Assembly (NCBI GenBank): GCA_036874045.1
Contig: CM072339.1
Span: 11,539,501 to 11,603,500, forward strand
DNA: 64,000 nucleotides
Reading direction: 5' to 3'
Source: Cymodocea nodosa
Lineage: Eukaryota > Streptophyta > Magnoliopsida > Alismatales > Cymodoceaceae
A model generated the notes under the pieces. The model was not told the DNA's origin. It was given only the letters and a program-made list of their open reading frames with translations, and searched no databases. Of this stretch, positions 1-11,739 are shown one piece after another (within the stretch, counting starts at the first letter, position 1; every line of letters starts with the position of its first letter). A program made the translations under genes and the position numbers.

Positions 1-643
1 ACTAATGATCTAGTCCTAACTCCTTGATTAGAATTGCCTATTATCTAATCAATAGGATGAGATGAAGCATAACGCCAATTTCTATGTTGTTCCACATGAC
101 ATTATTTTCTTCTAAATCTTCATCATTTAAATTTATATTTCTTAGTCTGTCAGATAGTCTCTCAATTTCTTTATCAACATCATTTGATATTATTTCTCGA
201 AGAATTTCTGAATTAATGTTTTCAACATGTCTAAGATCCAAATGAGAATTTTCATGAAATTTTACATGTAGGGTTTCCTCAATGGTTTTTGTTGATTTAT
301 TATATACTCTATATGCCTTACTTCTAATAGAATAACCAAAAAATACCCTCATCTGATTTGGCTCTAAATTTATCTCTATGTTCCTTAGTGTTCAAAATAA
401 AACACTTACAGCCAAAGGATTTTAAATAACTTATTTTGGAAACCCTATTATACCATATCTCATAAGGAGTTTTATCCAAAATTGGTCTTAGATGTACTCT
501 ATTTATAACATAATATGTTGTATGAATTGCTTCTGCCTAGAGAGATAGGGATAACTTATTTTCATTTTACATGATTCTAGACATTTCCTGAAGTGATCTA
601 TTTTTACATTCTACTATCCCATTTTATGAAGGAGCTCTTGGAA
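1..643 (-). pseudogene. pol: Copia B integrase C-terminal part and linker
   Basis: Read on the minus strand from 643, this continues the integrase core that element A cut: an SFPRAPS-stop-NG stretch, then residues matching the LPQNLW, KTPFE and GCKCFILNT blocks of Copia C. The open part (352 to 41) contains GYSIRSKAYRVYNK and IEETLH, also seen in C near 45950-46030. One Gln codon has become TAA in the first stretch, and the frame breaks near the left edge. RT and RNase H would lie left of position 1. It is clearly Copia integrase and non-functional. Confidence 0.85.
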
Positions 644-1070
644 ATGAGTGTTAAGATGAAACCTGATCATTCAATTAACTCACTATGACACGATTCTAAA
701 AACCTCTCTTCTAAACTCACCAAAACTGGAAATGAAGAGAAAGAAGGAAGAAAGAACAATGAAGACACAGGATTTACGTGGTTCAGCAACAACCTACGTC
801 CATGGAGAGTTGAGAGTTCTTCTATGAGCTTTAGTACAATCAACCGCAATGTTTTACAACATCATAAAGGTTTATATACTACCCAACTTAGGGTTAATAA
901 ACCTTTAATTACATTTGAGCCATTACAATAGAGAAATAATACTTTGGAGAAGGAACTCTCAATTTCAGAGCCTTATCTTCCTATCTTTCCAAAAAACTAC
1001 AACACTTCGGATAGTTACAAACTTAACTACCCGAAGAAATTCTTCTTTCTGCATTTGTTGTAACGGGCGG

Positions 1071-3253
1071 TGTAAAGTATCAATTTGTGCATTTTATATA
1101 TGTTAATTCATACATATTAAGGATTATAAGTCATCATTATATATGTTCTTATGAAAGATTACATGAAAATCATATTTTAGAACTATGCATGTTTTATTGG
1201 TTAAATAGTCAATAATGCACAAATTTATCCTTTATTAAATTAACACCTAGTCAATTAGCCCATGTGTAGATATAAGTAATTTATATATTGATTTCATGTA
1301 TATCTTAAAAGAATTATCATTAAGATATGAAATCAAATAATCCTCAATTGAGCAAGCAATATATTATGCACATTTCATTTTTGCTTTATAATTGTGTAGC
1401 AATTTATGTGTAATGTGCATATGCATTTAATGTTATCTTTTGAGTTGTTGTAGGTGAGGACGTGGATCTTTGGATTAAATCATGGGAAATCAACAACTCA
1501 TGGTCGTCTAATTCAAACTCCAAATCAATCCACCAATCAATCAATCAATGACTAAAGCTTGCCTAAATTAGAGGCCACAAATTTGAAGGTGTTTGAATTC
1601 TTTCCATAGATGAATGACAAGGGAAGAGAAAAGTGCATGGCCGACCAAGGAAACATATCATCTCCTCTTTCTCCTCCACGCAAGGGCAAGAACTCCAACT
1701 CCAATTTTCGTCCATCCTCTTCCACCCAAGATTTTGAAAGAGTTTTCCTCCAAGATTGGTGAGCTTAGGCGCCTCCCCCCTCATACTAGAAGACCTTCTT
1801 CTCTCCACTCCAAGCCGACATATGGAAGGACCTCTACGGGTGAAATCGGTGGTATTGGAGGCACATGTGCAACATTGGAAGAGCTTGGGACATGATCTTC
1901 AAGATGAGGTAATAGGAAGCATCAAAATTGAGAGGAAAGCCAACAAATCCGTATATCTTGGAAATGGATTGAGGACGTGCAACCCATTTTCTCCAAAGCA
2001 AACATAGGTGGTTCCCCTTTGGACGTGATTTGCAAGTGGTGACAGCCTTGTAGAGGAGCAGACAAAGTGGTTCATCATCAAATAGGGATCAAATGCTTGA
2101 AGAGAAGTTGATGAATTAAAGGTAAAAGAGAAGGGAGAGATCCTCATACTTGTAAACATATTTTCATATCAAATGTGTATGAGTATTTAGGTATTTTTAA
2201 TTTATAAGTGTATGCATGTTTAGGATCTTTGTTAAATCTTTATTTCTTTAATTTAAATAGTTGTTTTAGATTAGATCTTATGGAATATAGTTGCTTCATG
2301 TGAATGTGTGAATGTTGTGCATAAAACTAACTCTTAAACCTTGTGAATGCGTGTATATCCTATTTGCTATAAATTCCAGTGCATGTTCCATTTTGTTGTA
2401 TATTGTACGATTTGATTTCTTAGAGTTATATGTCGTGTTATAGCTTTTTTTGTAATTAATTTAAGTGTACAATACGTATGTAGTGTTGTTGGAATTTTTT
2501 AGAATGCATTTCTTCGGTTTTTCGATTTTTCTTTCGAAGGTAGCATCTGCTCTATTTTACTGGTCGAGCAACAGAAATTGTTCTCGACGCCTTCGTGTTG
2601 CCTTGATTTTGTGCATTCCGAAATGTTTTCTTGTAAATTTTCCTGATTAGAAAAATGAGTTATCTTTCAAGGCGCGGTGATTTCGTGGTGTTTCATGAAG
2701 ATTTGATTGAGTTATGATTTTTACACCAACGACGCATTTTTGGAAAGTTTTCAGAATTGTTTTGCGCACTGTTTGTATATCCGATTTTGGTAGCAACCTA
2801 GAGTGAATTATTCCTAGAAATTACTGCCATTTTATAGATAACTCGATGACCTTTCCAACCAATATTTTCTCTGGATTTTTCAATGTCCAGGTTGGAAGGA
2901 AGAAGAGTTAGAATTCGGACTAGTTTTTGTGATTCCAGAAACGTGAACTTAAGATTTTCTTGAGTTTTCTAGCTATTAGCTCTAGGAATTAACAAGTTTT
3001 ATACTACCTTTGAAATCTTTATTGTATTTTTGTAAATTATAACTTAATTGCATGTAATTAGATTTTTAATTGTAGAATTAATAGAGTGGATGTTTTATCA
3101 AACAATCATTTTAATAAAATTATTTAAGATAAACTCCTTGTGGATTTGACCTGTACTTGTAAATGCTTATTACAATGGGCACCGTGCGCTTGCGGTTATA
3201 AATGTAAAATTTGCACTTTTTCCGTTAATTTAACAACACATAAAAGCGTTACA
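1071..3253 (+). mobile_element. Solo LTR, probably Athila/Tat-type Gypsy
   Basis: A 2183-bp unit starts TGTAAAG and ends GTTACA, with GGCGG duplicated at 1066-1070 and 3254-3258. It contains no retroviral coding sequence. Near its 3' end, about 3130-3205, it has a GACCTGTACTTG stretch followed by a GCGCTTGCGGTTA stretch. The G1 LTR has the same two blocks at about 13998-14060, so it is most likely an LTR of a related Gypsy family on the plus strand, left by LTR-LTR recombination. The short ORFs inside (1563-2160) have no recognisable domain and I do not regard them as genes. A non-autonomous element of this size is a less likely alternative. Confidence 0.82.
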
Positions 3254-3259
3254 GGCGGT

Positions 3260-3735
3260 ACTGTAGCAAGCTAACTGTTTGGAGAGATTCGGTCTTTCAA
3301 ATAGTTATAGACTTAACTGTTTAAAAACCCACTTATGTCTTTCTTTGTCCATTCGGAAGGTTCTACCGTTAACTCTCTGAAAACTACATGCCTTTCGAAT
3401 AGTTATTATCTTAACTATCCGAAAACTCACTTAAGTATCTCTTCAGTCACTTCAGAAGGTTGTAGTTGTAACCTTCCGAAAAACTTATGATTTTCAGATA
3501 GTTACTGCCTAACTATCCGAAGATCCACTTAAGTTACTACTTTTCGGATACTTGGCTTCTTAACTATCCAAACATCCACTTAAGTGTTTGACTTTTGGAT
3601 ACTTAGCTTCATAACTATCTGATTGTCCACTTAAGTGTCATTTAAGTCATTACAGATGGTTAGAACTAGTAACCCCCTAAAATCTTCTAACTTTCGAATA
3701 GTTAGCTCAAAGCCTTTCGACTAAACCTGAACTTC
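3260..3735 (-). promoter_or_regulatory. Stem-loop array in U3 of element A (3' LTR copy)
   Basis: This is a series of imperfect inverted repeats of the form TTCGGATAGTTA, a short loop, then TAACTATCCGAA, separated by spacers containing CCACTTAAGT. Spacing is about 60 bases. It matches the array at 8150-8745, more or less unit for unit. Its place in U3 suggests promoter or enhancer elements; that is inference. Confidence 0.6.
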
Positions 3736-4011
3736 TTATGGCATACTCCACACCTATACTACTTGTCCTAACAATCTCTCACTTGGAGTTTGACATAATG
3801 ATCGAAAGAAAAAAAAATCTCTACACTTGGCTTACAGATTATTGCAACAGCAACTCAAATAATCATCAACTCTTCTTCTCCATCTTTTTTCTTAATTCTT
3901 TAGAAGACCAATTAAGGCCATATAGAGTCTTAATTTCTATAGATTCAGAACTTTAGTTAACATGTCTACAGCATTTTCAGCATCGGTAATCTTCTGCAGA
4001 TCTAATCTATT

Positions 4012-5456
4012 CTACTCTATCTCTTCCCTTATGAAATGAAATCTCATTCTCATATGCTTGGACCTTGAATGAAACTTCGGATTTTCAGCTAAATAAATGG
4101 CACTTTGATTGTCATAGAATAGAATGCTTCTTTTCTGTTTGTGCCCTAATTCGGCTAGTACATTCTCTAGCCAGATTCTTTCTTTAGTTGCCTCTACAAC
4201 TACAACATATTCAACTTCTGTGGTCAAGAGTGCAACAATACTTTGCAGCTTGGATCTCCAACTTACTACAATACTTCCTATGTAGAAAACATAGCCTGAA
4301 GTACATTTGCTTTTATCGAACTCTCTTCCCAAATCAACATCACAATAGCCAATCAATTCAATTGGTCCTTTCTTGAAGTTTAGATCTACATCTAGAGAAT
4401 ATCTGAGTGTCCACAGTATAGCAGACCAATGTTCAGCTCCTGATCTGCCATATATCTACTAACCACTCCCACTACATGAGATATAACAGGTCTTGTGCAT
4501 ATCATGGCATACATTAAACTTTCCATTACTGAAGCATATGGTATTCTGGACATTTTTATCCTTTCTTCTTCAGACTTAGCTGATTGATCTTTAGACAACT
4601 TGAAATGGGGCTCGAGAAGGAGTTCAGTTTTCCTCTCATTTGAAATATTAAATCTCCTAAGTACCTTTTCTAAGTACTTCTTCTGATTTAATCTCAATGT
4701 GTTTGCCATTCTATCTTGGATGATTCTCATACCTAAGATTTGTTTGGCTTCTCCCATATCCTTCATGTCAAATTCTTTTGACAATTATCTTTTTAATTAC
4801 TTAATCTGTTCCATACTTGAACAAGCAATTAATATATCATCTACATAAATCAGTAGAATAATGAAGCAATCATTAAACAGTTTTATGTAGCAGCAATAGT
4901 CTGTATCGCATCTTTTGAAGCCTAGGGTACAAATAAAGGTATCAAATCTCTTGTACCATTGTCGTAGTGCTTACTTCAAATCATATAGACTCTTCAACAA
5001 TCTACATACTGTCTTTCTTTTCTTGCCAGTTACTGCAAACCCTTCTAGCTGCATCATGTAGAGTTCTTCCTGCAAATTTCCATGTAAGAATGCTGTCTTT
5101 ACATCCATTTGCTCCAAGAACAAATTTTCTACAGCAACAATACTTAAGACTATTCTTATAGTATTCATCTTCACAATTGGAGAGAATACTTCAGTATAGT
5201 CTATGCCTTGAATTTGTTGAAAACCCTTGACTACAAGTCTAGCTTTATATTTCTTGTTGTCATCTGGTTGTTCTTTCATCCTGAACACCCACTTGTTTCC
5301 TAAGATTTTCTTTCCTTCTAGCAATGAAGTTAGCTCCCAAGTTTTATTCTTCTCTAGGGACTTCAATTCTTCTTTCATTGCTAACTCCCATTTATGTGCA
5401 TCAGTTGCATAGATTGCTTCCTGATATGTTTCAGGTTCACCATCATCTATCAACAA
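4012..5456 (-). pseudogene. pol: Element A reverse transcriptase and RNase H
   Basis: From 5456 leftward the Copia RT starts with the EAIYATDAHKWELAMKEE block, followed by NKTWEL, NKWVFRMK, ARLVVKGF, FSPIVK and QMDVKTAFLHG. The catalytic YVDD is intact near 4840-4850, where the frame is broken around it. Then come GEAKQILGMRI, the PYASVMESLMYAM region, and RNase H with GYCDVDLG, SGYVFYIG, TTEVEYV and HSRSKHM. The acidic YCDVD is altered from the usual YSDAD, and stop codons or frame changes split the region near 4970, 4785 and 4390. The domain order is Copia-type; the copy is dead. Confidence 0.88.
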
Positions 5457-6265
5457 CAGATAATTAAATGATAGTACATACCTTTCTGGTTGTCTAGAAA
5501 CCCTTCCAGATCTTCTAAGTTGCCTTGTGACAACTTCATCTTCTTAATCATCTAGATGTTCTTGTTGTTCAGCCTTTGGAAGTTGAATTTCTTTTGTAAG
5601 TTCCTTCTGAAGTTGTTCAACACCATTATCTAGACTGATCTCAATAGTATTTTCAAAGTGAAGCTCAAACTACTGTTCATCTGCACTTTCTTTATGCTTG
5701 TACATCTTGGATTCAATGAGTGTGACATCTTTTGCACAGATTATTTTCTTGATTTCTTCTACCCAAAATCTGTAACCATAATAATCCTTACCATAACCAA
5801 TGAAATAACACTTTTGTGATTTTGAATCCAACTTGTCTCTTTGTCACTATTCAAGTAAACAAACGACTTAGATCCAAAAACTTTTAAGTGAGCATAGTTG
5901 ACATCTTTCCCAGTCCACAATTCTTTAGGGTTTTTGAGCCCCATTAGGATAGATGGTCCTCTATTTATTAGATAGGCAGTTGTATTGACAACTTCTGCCT
6001 AAAATGTCTTGGGAAAACCTACATGTAGTCTCATGCATCTTGCCTATTTATTCAAGGTCCTATTCATCCTTTTAGCAACTTCATTTTGTTGTGGAGTTCC
6101 AGCTACAGTACTCTACCTTTTAATCTCTTACTCCTCACAATAGACTTTGAATTCATGACTATCATATTCTCCTCCATTATCTGATCTAATGGATTTGATT
6201 TTTCTTCCACTTTGATTTTCCACTTTTGCCTTCCATTTCTTGAAGAATTGGAAAACTTCAGACTT
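5457..6265 (-). pseudogene. pol: Element A integrase, central and C-terminal part
   Basis: Reading leftward from 6265, the integrase core continues from the open frame to its right. The RSDNGGEYDSHEF block, with the second catalytic Asp, lies near 6160-6190. It is followed by a GTPQQNEVAKRMNRTL stretch with the catalytic Glu region. The KELWTGKDVNYAHLKVFGS block at 5944-5860 is the usual Copia integrase C-terminus. Several in-frame stops, mostly Gln or Trp codons turned into stops, break it. The stretch 5460-5750 is the low-complexity linker to RT. Confidence 0.82.
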
Positions 6266-7786
6266 CTATTTCAGAAAATAAATCCATACCTTCCTGGTAT
6301 TGTCATCAATGAAGGTGACATAATAGAGAGCACCTCCTAAAGAACTGATAGGAGCAGGCCCCCACACATTTGTGTGAACTAGCTCTAATTTTTGTGTCTT
6401 AGGACCATGAAGAGTCTTGGCAAAACTAACTTTCTTCTGCTTTCCCTTAATGCAATCCACACATATCTCTAAATTGACAATCTTCAGCTTAGGGATTTTC
6501 CCATCTGCCACTAAAACCTTCAATCCATTCTCACTAAGGTGTCCTAGTCTTTTATGCCATAAGTTAGTATCTTTAGTATCACTAATTGCTGCAATAGTGT
6601 CATCTTGATCTGATGTCAAATATAAGGTGTTAGTCCTCTTTCCTAAGGCAATAATTCTTGCACCTTTGGTTACCTTCCATTTGCCTACACCAAAGGCAAT
6701 CTGATAACCATCATTATCTAGAGAACTTATGGAAATTAGTTGCTTTGCAAGATCAGGAACATATCTGACTTCTTGCAATTTCCATATCCCTTGTTTTGAT
6801 TTAATGTGTACCTCTCCTTTTCCCAATACATCCAAGCTTGTGTTATTAGCTAGGTACACTTTCTTCACAAGAGTTGCATGATAATTGTGTAACAAATCTT
6901 TCCTATAGGTAGTGTGGAAAGAAGCTCCTGAGTCTAGTACCCATGAGTCAATAGAACTATCCACATAGCAAATTAGGGCATCATCTGAATTGTAGGAGAC
7001 AACATTTGCACCTGCTCCTTTTAATTCCTTCCCTTTGCTGTCTTTCCTAGGAGCCTTACATTGTGACTTGAAGTACCCCCATTGATTACAATTCCAACAT
7101 TTAATATCTGATCTCACCTTACTGATATCTCTAGACTTTGACTTTCCTTTGGATTTAAATTGTTTTGACTTACTTCTCTCTCTACTTTCAACACTGAGGG
7201 TAGAAGTTGAAGCTAACAATTCACTTTTCCTGCGAATGTTCTCACTCAAAATTAAATCCCAAATGTCACTCATTTTAAGCTTTTCATGACCTAGTGAACT
7301 ACTTACACTAGTCACGATAGGAGACCAACTTTCTGGTAATGAGGATAATAAAATCAAGGCATTGACTTCATCGTCAAATACTATATCTACTAAATGCAGT
7401 TGATTCAAAATAGTATTTAACTCATTAACGTGGTCTGTAGCATTTCCACATTCATGCATTTTTAGATTGAATAATCTATGCATGAGAAATACCTTGTTGG
7501 CGGTTGATGGCTTCTCATACATGTTGGATAGTGCTTTCATCAAGTCAACCGTTGTTTTCTCCTTGGCAACATTTGAATGAACATTCCTTGCTAGTGACAA
7601 CCTATCGAGACCTAGAGCTTTTCTGTCCAACAACTCTCACTCTTCCTGATCCATCTTCTCTGATTTTCTTTCGAATAGAGGTTGATGAAGATCCTTCTGA
7701 TATAAACAGTCTTCTATCTAAGACCTCCAGTATCTGAAATCTTTTCTATCAAACTTCTCGATCCTAAGCTTTCTATCGTCTTCCAT
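6266..7786 (-). pseudogene. gag-pol: Element A gag, protease and integrase N-terminus
   Basis: The start ATG is at 7786 on the minus strand, 39 bases inside the 5' LTR. The first 50 codons carry two stops (near 7737 and 7638). From 7633 the frame is open for 455 codons. Domains in order are a UBN2-type Copia gag (MHRLFNLKMHECGNATDHVNE), a zinc knuckle read as CWNCNQWGYFKSQC in which the usual His is Tyr, a protease with WVLDSGASFH, the GAG-pre-integrase region with HKRLGHL and the CxxC of DCIKGKQKKVSF, and the integrase start with FIDDNTRKVW. This is the best preserved coding block of element A. Confidence 0.9.
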
Positions 7787-7810
7787 TCTATTAAACTAAA
7801 AAAAACTTTT

Positions 7811-7824
7811 GGCTTTGATACTCG
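7811..7824 (-). other. Primer-binding site of element A (tRNA-iMet type)
   Basis: On the minus strand just inside the 5' LTR the sequence reads CGAGTATCAAAGCC, close to the Copia initiator-Met primer site TGGTATCAGAGC. It fixes the minus-strand direction of the element. Confidence 0.7.
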
Positions 7825-7825
7825 T

Positions 7826-8762
7826 TGTTGAGATGAAACCTGATCGTTTAGTTAATTCACTATGACACGATTCTAAAAACCTCTCTTCTAAACCCACCCA
7901 AACTGGAAATGAAGAGAAAGAAGGAAGAAAGAATAATGAAGACACAAGATTTACGTGGTTCAGCAACAGCCTACGTCTACGAAGAGTTGAGGGTTCTTCT
8001 ATAAGCTTCAACACAATCAACCACAATGTTTTACAACATCATAAAGGTTTATATACTACCCAACTTAGGGTTAATAAACCTTTAATTACATTTGAGCCAT
8101 TACAGTAGAGAAATAATGCTTCGGAGAAGGAACTCTTAATTTCAAAGCTTTATCTTCCTATCTTTCCGAAAAACTGCAACACTTCGGATAGTTACAGACT
8201 TAACTATCCAAAGAAATTCTTCTTTCTACATTTGTTGTAACAAGCGGTATTGTAGCAGGCTAACTATCCAAAGAGATTTGGTCTTTCGAATAGTTACAGA
8301 CTTAATTGTCCGAAAACCTACTTATGTCTCTCTCTATCCATTTGGAAGGTTCTACCATTAACTCTTCGAAAACTGCATGACTTTCAAATAGTTACTGTCT
8401 TAACTATCCGAAAACTCACTTAAGTGTCTCTTCTGTCACTTCGGAAGGTTGTAATTGTAACATTCTGAAAAACTTATGATTTTCAGATAGTTACTGCCTA
8501 ACTATCCGAAGATCCACTTAAGCCACTACTTTTTGGATGCTTGGCTTCATAACTATCTGAACATCCACTTAAGTGTTTGACTTTCGGATACTTAGCTTCA
8601 TAACTGTTCGATTGTCCACTTAAGTATCCTTTAAGTCATTCCGGATGGTTACAACTAGTAACCCTCTGAAATCTTCTGATTTTCGAATAATTATCTCAAA
8701 GCCTTTCGACTGAACCTAGACTTCTTGTGGCATACTCCATACCTATACTACTTTCCCTAATA
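7826..8762 (-). repeat. Element A 5' LTR
   Basis: A 937-bp LTR matches 649-1070 plus 3259-3773. Ends are TGTTGAG on the inside and CCTAATA on the outside, where the last CA has become TA. Target duplication ATGAG follows at 8763-8767. U3 (right part) carries the stem-loop array. Confidence 0.9.
8150..8745 (-). promoter_or_regulatory. Stem-loop array in U3 of element A (5' LTR copy)
   Basis: About nine imperfect palindromes follow each other with a spacing near 60 bases. Each is roughly TTCGGATAGTTA, a 5-7 base loop, then TAACTATCCGAA, followed by a spacer with CCACTTAAGT. Individual arms vary (AGGTT for AGTTA, CTTAG for AGTTA), often with matching changes in both arms. Position upstream of the transcription start suggests a regulatory role; nothing in the sequence proves it. 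Confidence 0.65.
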
Positions 8763-8767
8763 ATGAG

Positions 8768-9609
8768 TACTTATGATCCATGCCTAATTCTTCACAAAAG
8801 GTGTCCATTTGATCATTATCAAATTCTGTACTATGATCATTCCTAAGTTTTTGAATTTTAACATTTTGCTTATTTTGAACTTTATTATAGAATATCTTAA
8901 ATATTTCAAAAACTTCAGTTTTATTAGCTAGAAAATAAATCCAAGTAAACCTAGAATAGTCATCAACTAATACAAAAGCATAATGTTTACCTCCTAAACT
9001 AGTTGTCCTAGTAGGTCCAAATAAATCCATCTACACTAGTTCTAATACTCTTTTGCTTGTTATTTCATTTAAACTTTTAAAGGATGTTTTATGTAATTTA
9101 CCTTGTTGACATGCATCACACATAAACTCTTTCGAGTACTTAATACTAGGTAAACCTCTAACTAGATTCTTTTTAGACAAATTTAGTAATAATTTTAAGT
9201 TTAAGTGTCCTAGTCTTCTATGCCATAAAATAACTTCATCCGATTTTGCAATCAAGCAAGCATTGTCCTTAATAATATTAGAAGGCAAATTCAAAATACA
9301 AATGGATCCTTTTTTATATGTAGTGAATAAAATTTTGTTTGTAGATATGTTAATAATTTTAAAGGAATCTTTTTCAAAAATTACTCTATAAAACTTCATT
9401 AAGACAAGAACACTCAATAAATTAAAACCTAAGTTTTCCACTAATAAGACATCATTTATAAAACATTTTTCAGTTACCTGAACCTTGCCAAATCCAAGGA
9501 TATTTGTTTTGCTTTTATTTCCAAAGGTAACTTGTCCATTCTTGGTCTTTGTTACTTCTGTAAGTAATTGTATATCTCTAGTCATATGGTTGGATGCTCT
9601 ACTATCCAT
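8768..9609 (-). pseudogene. pol: Copia B protease and integrase N-terminus
   Basis: Reading leftward from 9609, the protease active site is DSRAS where Copia elements have DSGAS, so it is probably inactive. Then come the VENLGFNLLSV block, the GAG-pre-integrase region with LWHRRLGHLN and CDACQQGKLHK, a stop near 9031, and the integrase start MDLFGPTRTTSLGGK with DDYSRFTWIYFL and RNDHSTEFDN. The order and sequence parallel Copia C at 44763-45540. Element A interrupts the frame just after GMDHKYS. Confidence 0.87.
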
Positions 9610-11652
9610 TATCCATTTTGATTTGTGTACCTACAAAATAGTTAAGAAGAGATTTTATCTCATGGAACCCATTTCTGAGTGGGTCCAAGAATTTTAGAGA
9701 GAGTCATATCAAAATAATCAATATTTTTAAACTTCAACTTATCTATTTTCTGATAATTATTCCTGCATTTATTCCTCTTAATGTTCTAATTATTAGAGGA
9801 TTTATCTCTATGTAAACCAAAGTTGAAATTTTCATTTCTAACATTATTTGATTGTTGATCCCAATGTTCGATATTTTTTAAATATGAAGAAAACTGATCA
9901 AAAATATTAAAATTCTCAAATGACTTAGCTTGATTTTTTTTGAAAATTTCTTTTGGGGTTCTTGCATCGTGTGCTATTATCTATGTATTGTAGTTTATCA
10001 ATTTGCACATATTTATCACCCTTTTTGATCACACACGGAATAATTTTTCTTTTACTATTCTTAGTACTAGAAATAAGGACATTATTTTTAGCAATACCAT
10101 CATGCAATACATAATTTTCAGAAGATACATCGTGTAAATTAGTACCATGTTTTTCTACATTTGATATTTTACTACTAAGTTCATTTGTTATAGTCTGACT
10201 ATTATTTCATTTACTTAAAATAGCCTTTTGATCGCAAACCTTAATCTTTAACATATCAATTTCTGAATTTAAATCAGTAATAGTCAGTTTCAGTTTTTCA
10301 ACTTCACAGATCATTTTCTTTTTATCAACAATTAAATTTTCATAATTAGCATGCAATTTTCTTTCTATTGTAGTAAACTTTAAAATTTCCTATGCATGCT
10401 TTTAATTTTCTTCTTTAAATTTATTCAATGTAGAATTCAGAAAATCAATCTTATTTTCAAATTCATCTAGCATTTCCCTAGAGTCCTTTCCTTATGTTTT
10501 TACTTTCTTATATTTCCTAACTAGTTTATTGTATTCAACAAGTAATCTATCAAAACTAGCATTTTGATTAGAAGATACCTCACTAGATTTTGCCATGAAG
10601 CATACGCTTGCTAAATTTTCTTCTAAATCTGATTTTGATGAGGATTCATTGTCTGATGTTGAATCCTTTGTTTCTTCACTTTGTGAAGTTGAAGAGTCAT
10701 CCCATGTCACTTTAAGTGTTATTCTCTTTTTGAATTTCTTATTCCTGAAATTTCTCCTCAAATTCTTCTTATCTTTGTTGAGAAGACAATTAGTTTGAAA
10801 GTGACTCGGCTTGTTGCACTTGTAGTATATGATTTTGTCCTTTATGAATGACTTCTTCTTCATATCTCTAGATGTCTTTGCTGACCTGAAGTTCTTGCAT
10901 TTCTTCAATAGATTTTTAAATTTTCTAGTCAACAATAGTAAATCATTGTCAGAATCACTAGTGACTTCTGAGACTTTATCAGCCTCAAAAGCTAGATCCC
11001 TTCTAGGATTCTTCTCTTTTGGATCTAAATGTTGTACTTCATAAGCTGTTAGATTTCCTATGAGATCATCAAGAGTATATGTATTTAAATCTTTGAATTC
11101 TTCAATAGATGTTGTCTTTTAAGCCCAAATTTTTGTTAAAGATTTAATGATCTTTCTTACCAAGTATTTTTCCTTGAATATCTTTCCTAAAGATTTTAAT
11201 GAATTTACAATCTCAAGAAAATGAGAAAACATATCAGAGATACATTCATTTTTGTGCATTTTAAAAAGCTCATATTTATGTACCAACATATTAATCTTAG
11301 ATTCCTTGACCTGGTTAGTACCTTCGTTGGCAACTCCTAATGCATGTCATATCTCATATGCAGTTTGATATGTAGAAACTTTGTTAAATTAATCATGAGA
11401 TAAAGCACAGAACAAGATGTTTAAATATTTAGCATTCAGTGTCATTCGCTCCTTTTCATCAAAAGTTCAAGTATCATATGGAGTCATAACTAACACTATA
11501 GGATTGCGAATTACATGCCATAATTTGAAATCAATTGACTAAAAGAATACTTTTATCCTATATTTCTAGTAGTCATAATTGCTACCTTCAAACATAGGAG
11601 GGCGATTAGTGGTCTGTCCTTTAGTCATAACTAAGATTTCAATATTATCCAT
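9610..11652 (-). pseudogene. gag: Copia B gag
   Basis: The start ATG is at 11652, with N-terminal residues EILVMTKGQTT and PPMFEG. These resemble the gag start of fragment E (37557 leftward). The UBN2-type region (11600-11000) is full of stops. At 10935-10492 an open stretch holds a zinc knuckle in which the first Cys is Tyr (YYKCNKPSHFQTNC), then KVTWDDS and FMAKSSEVS. The rest (10490-9610) is a coiled-coil-rich C-terminal gag region like that of Copia C. It is decayed throughout. Confidence 0.78.
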
Positions 11653-11724
11653 TTTAAACAAATGATCCTAAATAAATGACAGGAAAAATCGATTCCTAAA
11701 TCGAGAAATGAAAGTTCTTAACTA

Positions 11725-11738
11725 TGCTTTGATACTAG
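11725..11738 (-). other. Primer-binding site of Copia B
   Basis: On the minus strand the bases next to the LTR read CTAGTATCAAAGCA, matching the initiator-Met primer site with TGG changed to TAG. The same position in C reads TGGTATCAAAGC. Confidence 0.7.
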
Positions 11739-11739
11739 T

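Larger units (their letters stand above)
649..3773 (-). repeat. Element A 3' LTR, split by a solo LTR
   Basis: This copy matches 7826-8762. It covers 649-1070 and 3259-3773, with 1071-3253 foreign and 3254-3258 the duplicated target. The minus-strand U3 is the right-hand part (about 3260-3773) and carries a series of imperfect palindromes. The inner end reads CCTAACA, the expected TG..CA terminus. Just inside, a purine-rich minus-strand run at 3774-3790 fits the polypurine tract. Because retrotransposon LTRs are identical at insertion, the many differences from the other copy mean the element is old. Confidence 0.88.
649..8762 (-). mobile_element. Copia element A, complete but decayed, inserted in B
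   Basis: A full-length minus-strand Copia element is bounded by two related LTRs (649-3773 and 7826-8762). It is flanked by the 5-bp duplication ATGAG at 644-648 and 8763-8767. The outer ends are TGTTAAG on the left and CCTAATA on the right, the last a change from the CCTAACA seen at the inner end. Without its 2.2 kb solo-LTR insertion it is about 5.9 kb, a normal Copia size. It encodes gag, protease, integrase, RT and RNase H in Copia order. The integrase of B is interrupted exactly at its two ends, which proves insertion into B. Confidence 0.93.

Noticed and set aside
1563-2160. Overlapping short ORFs on both strands inside the solo LTR
   Set aside because: No domain, no matching copy in the window, and they lie inside an LTR; they look like chance frames.
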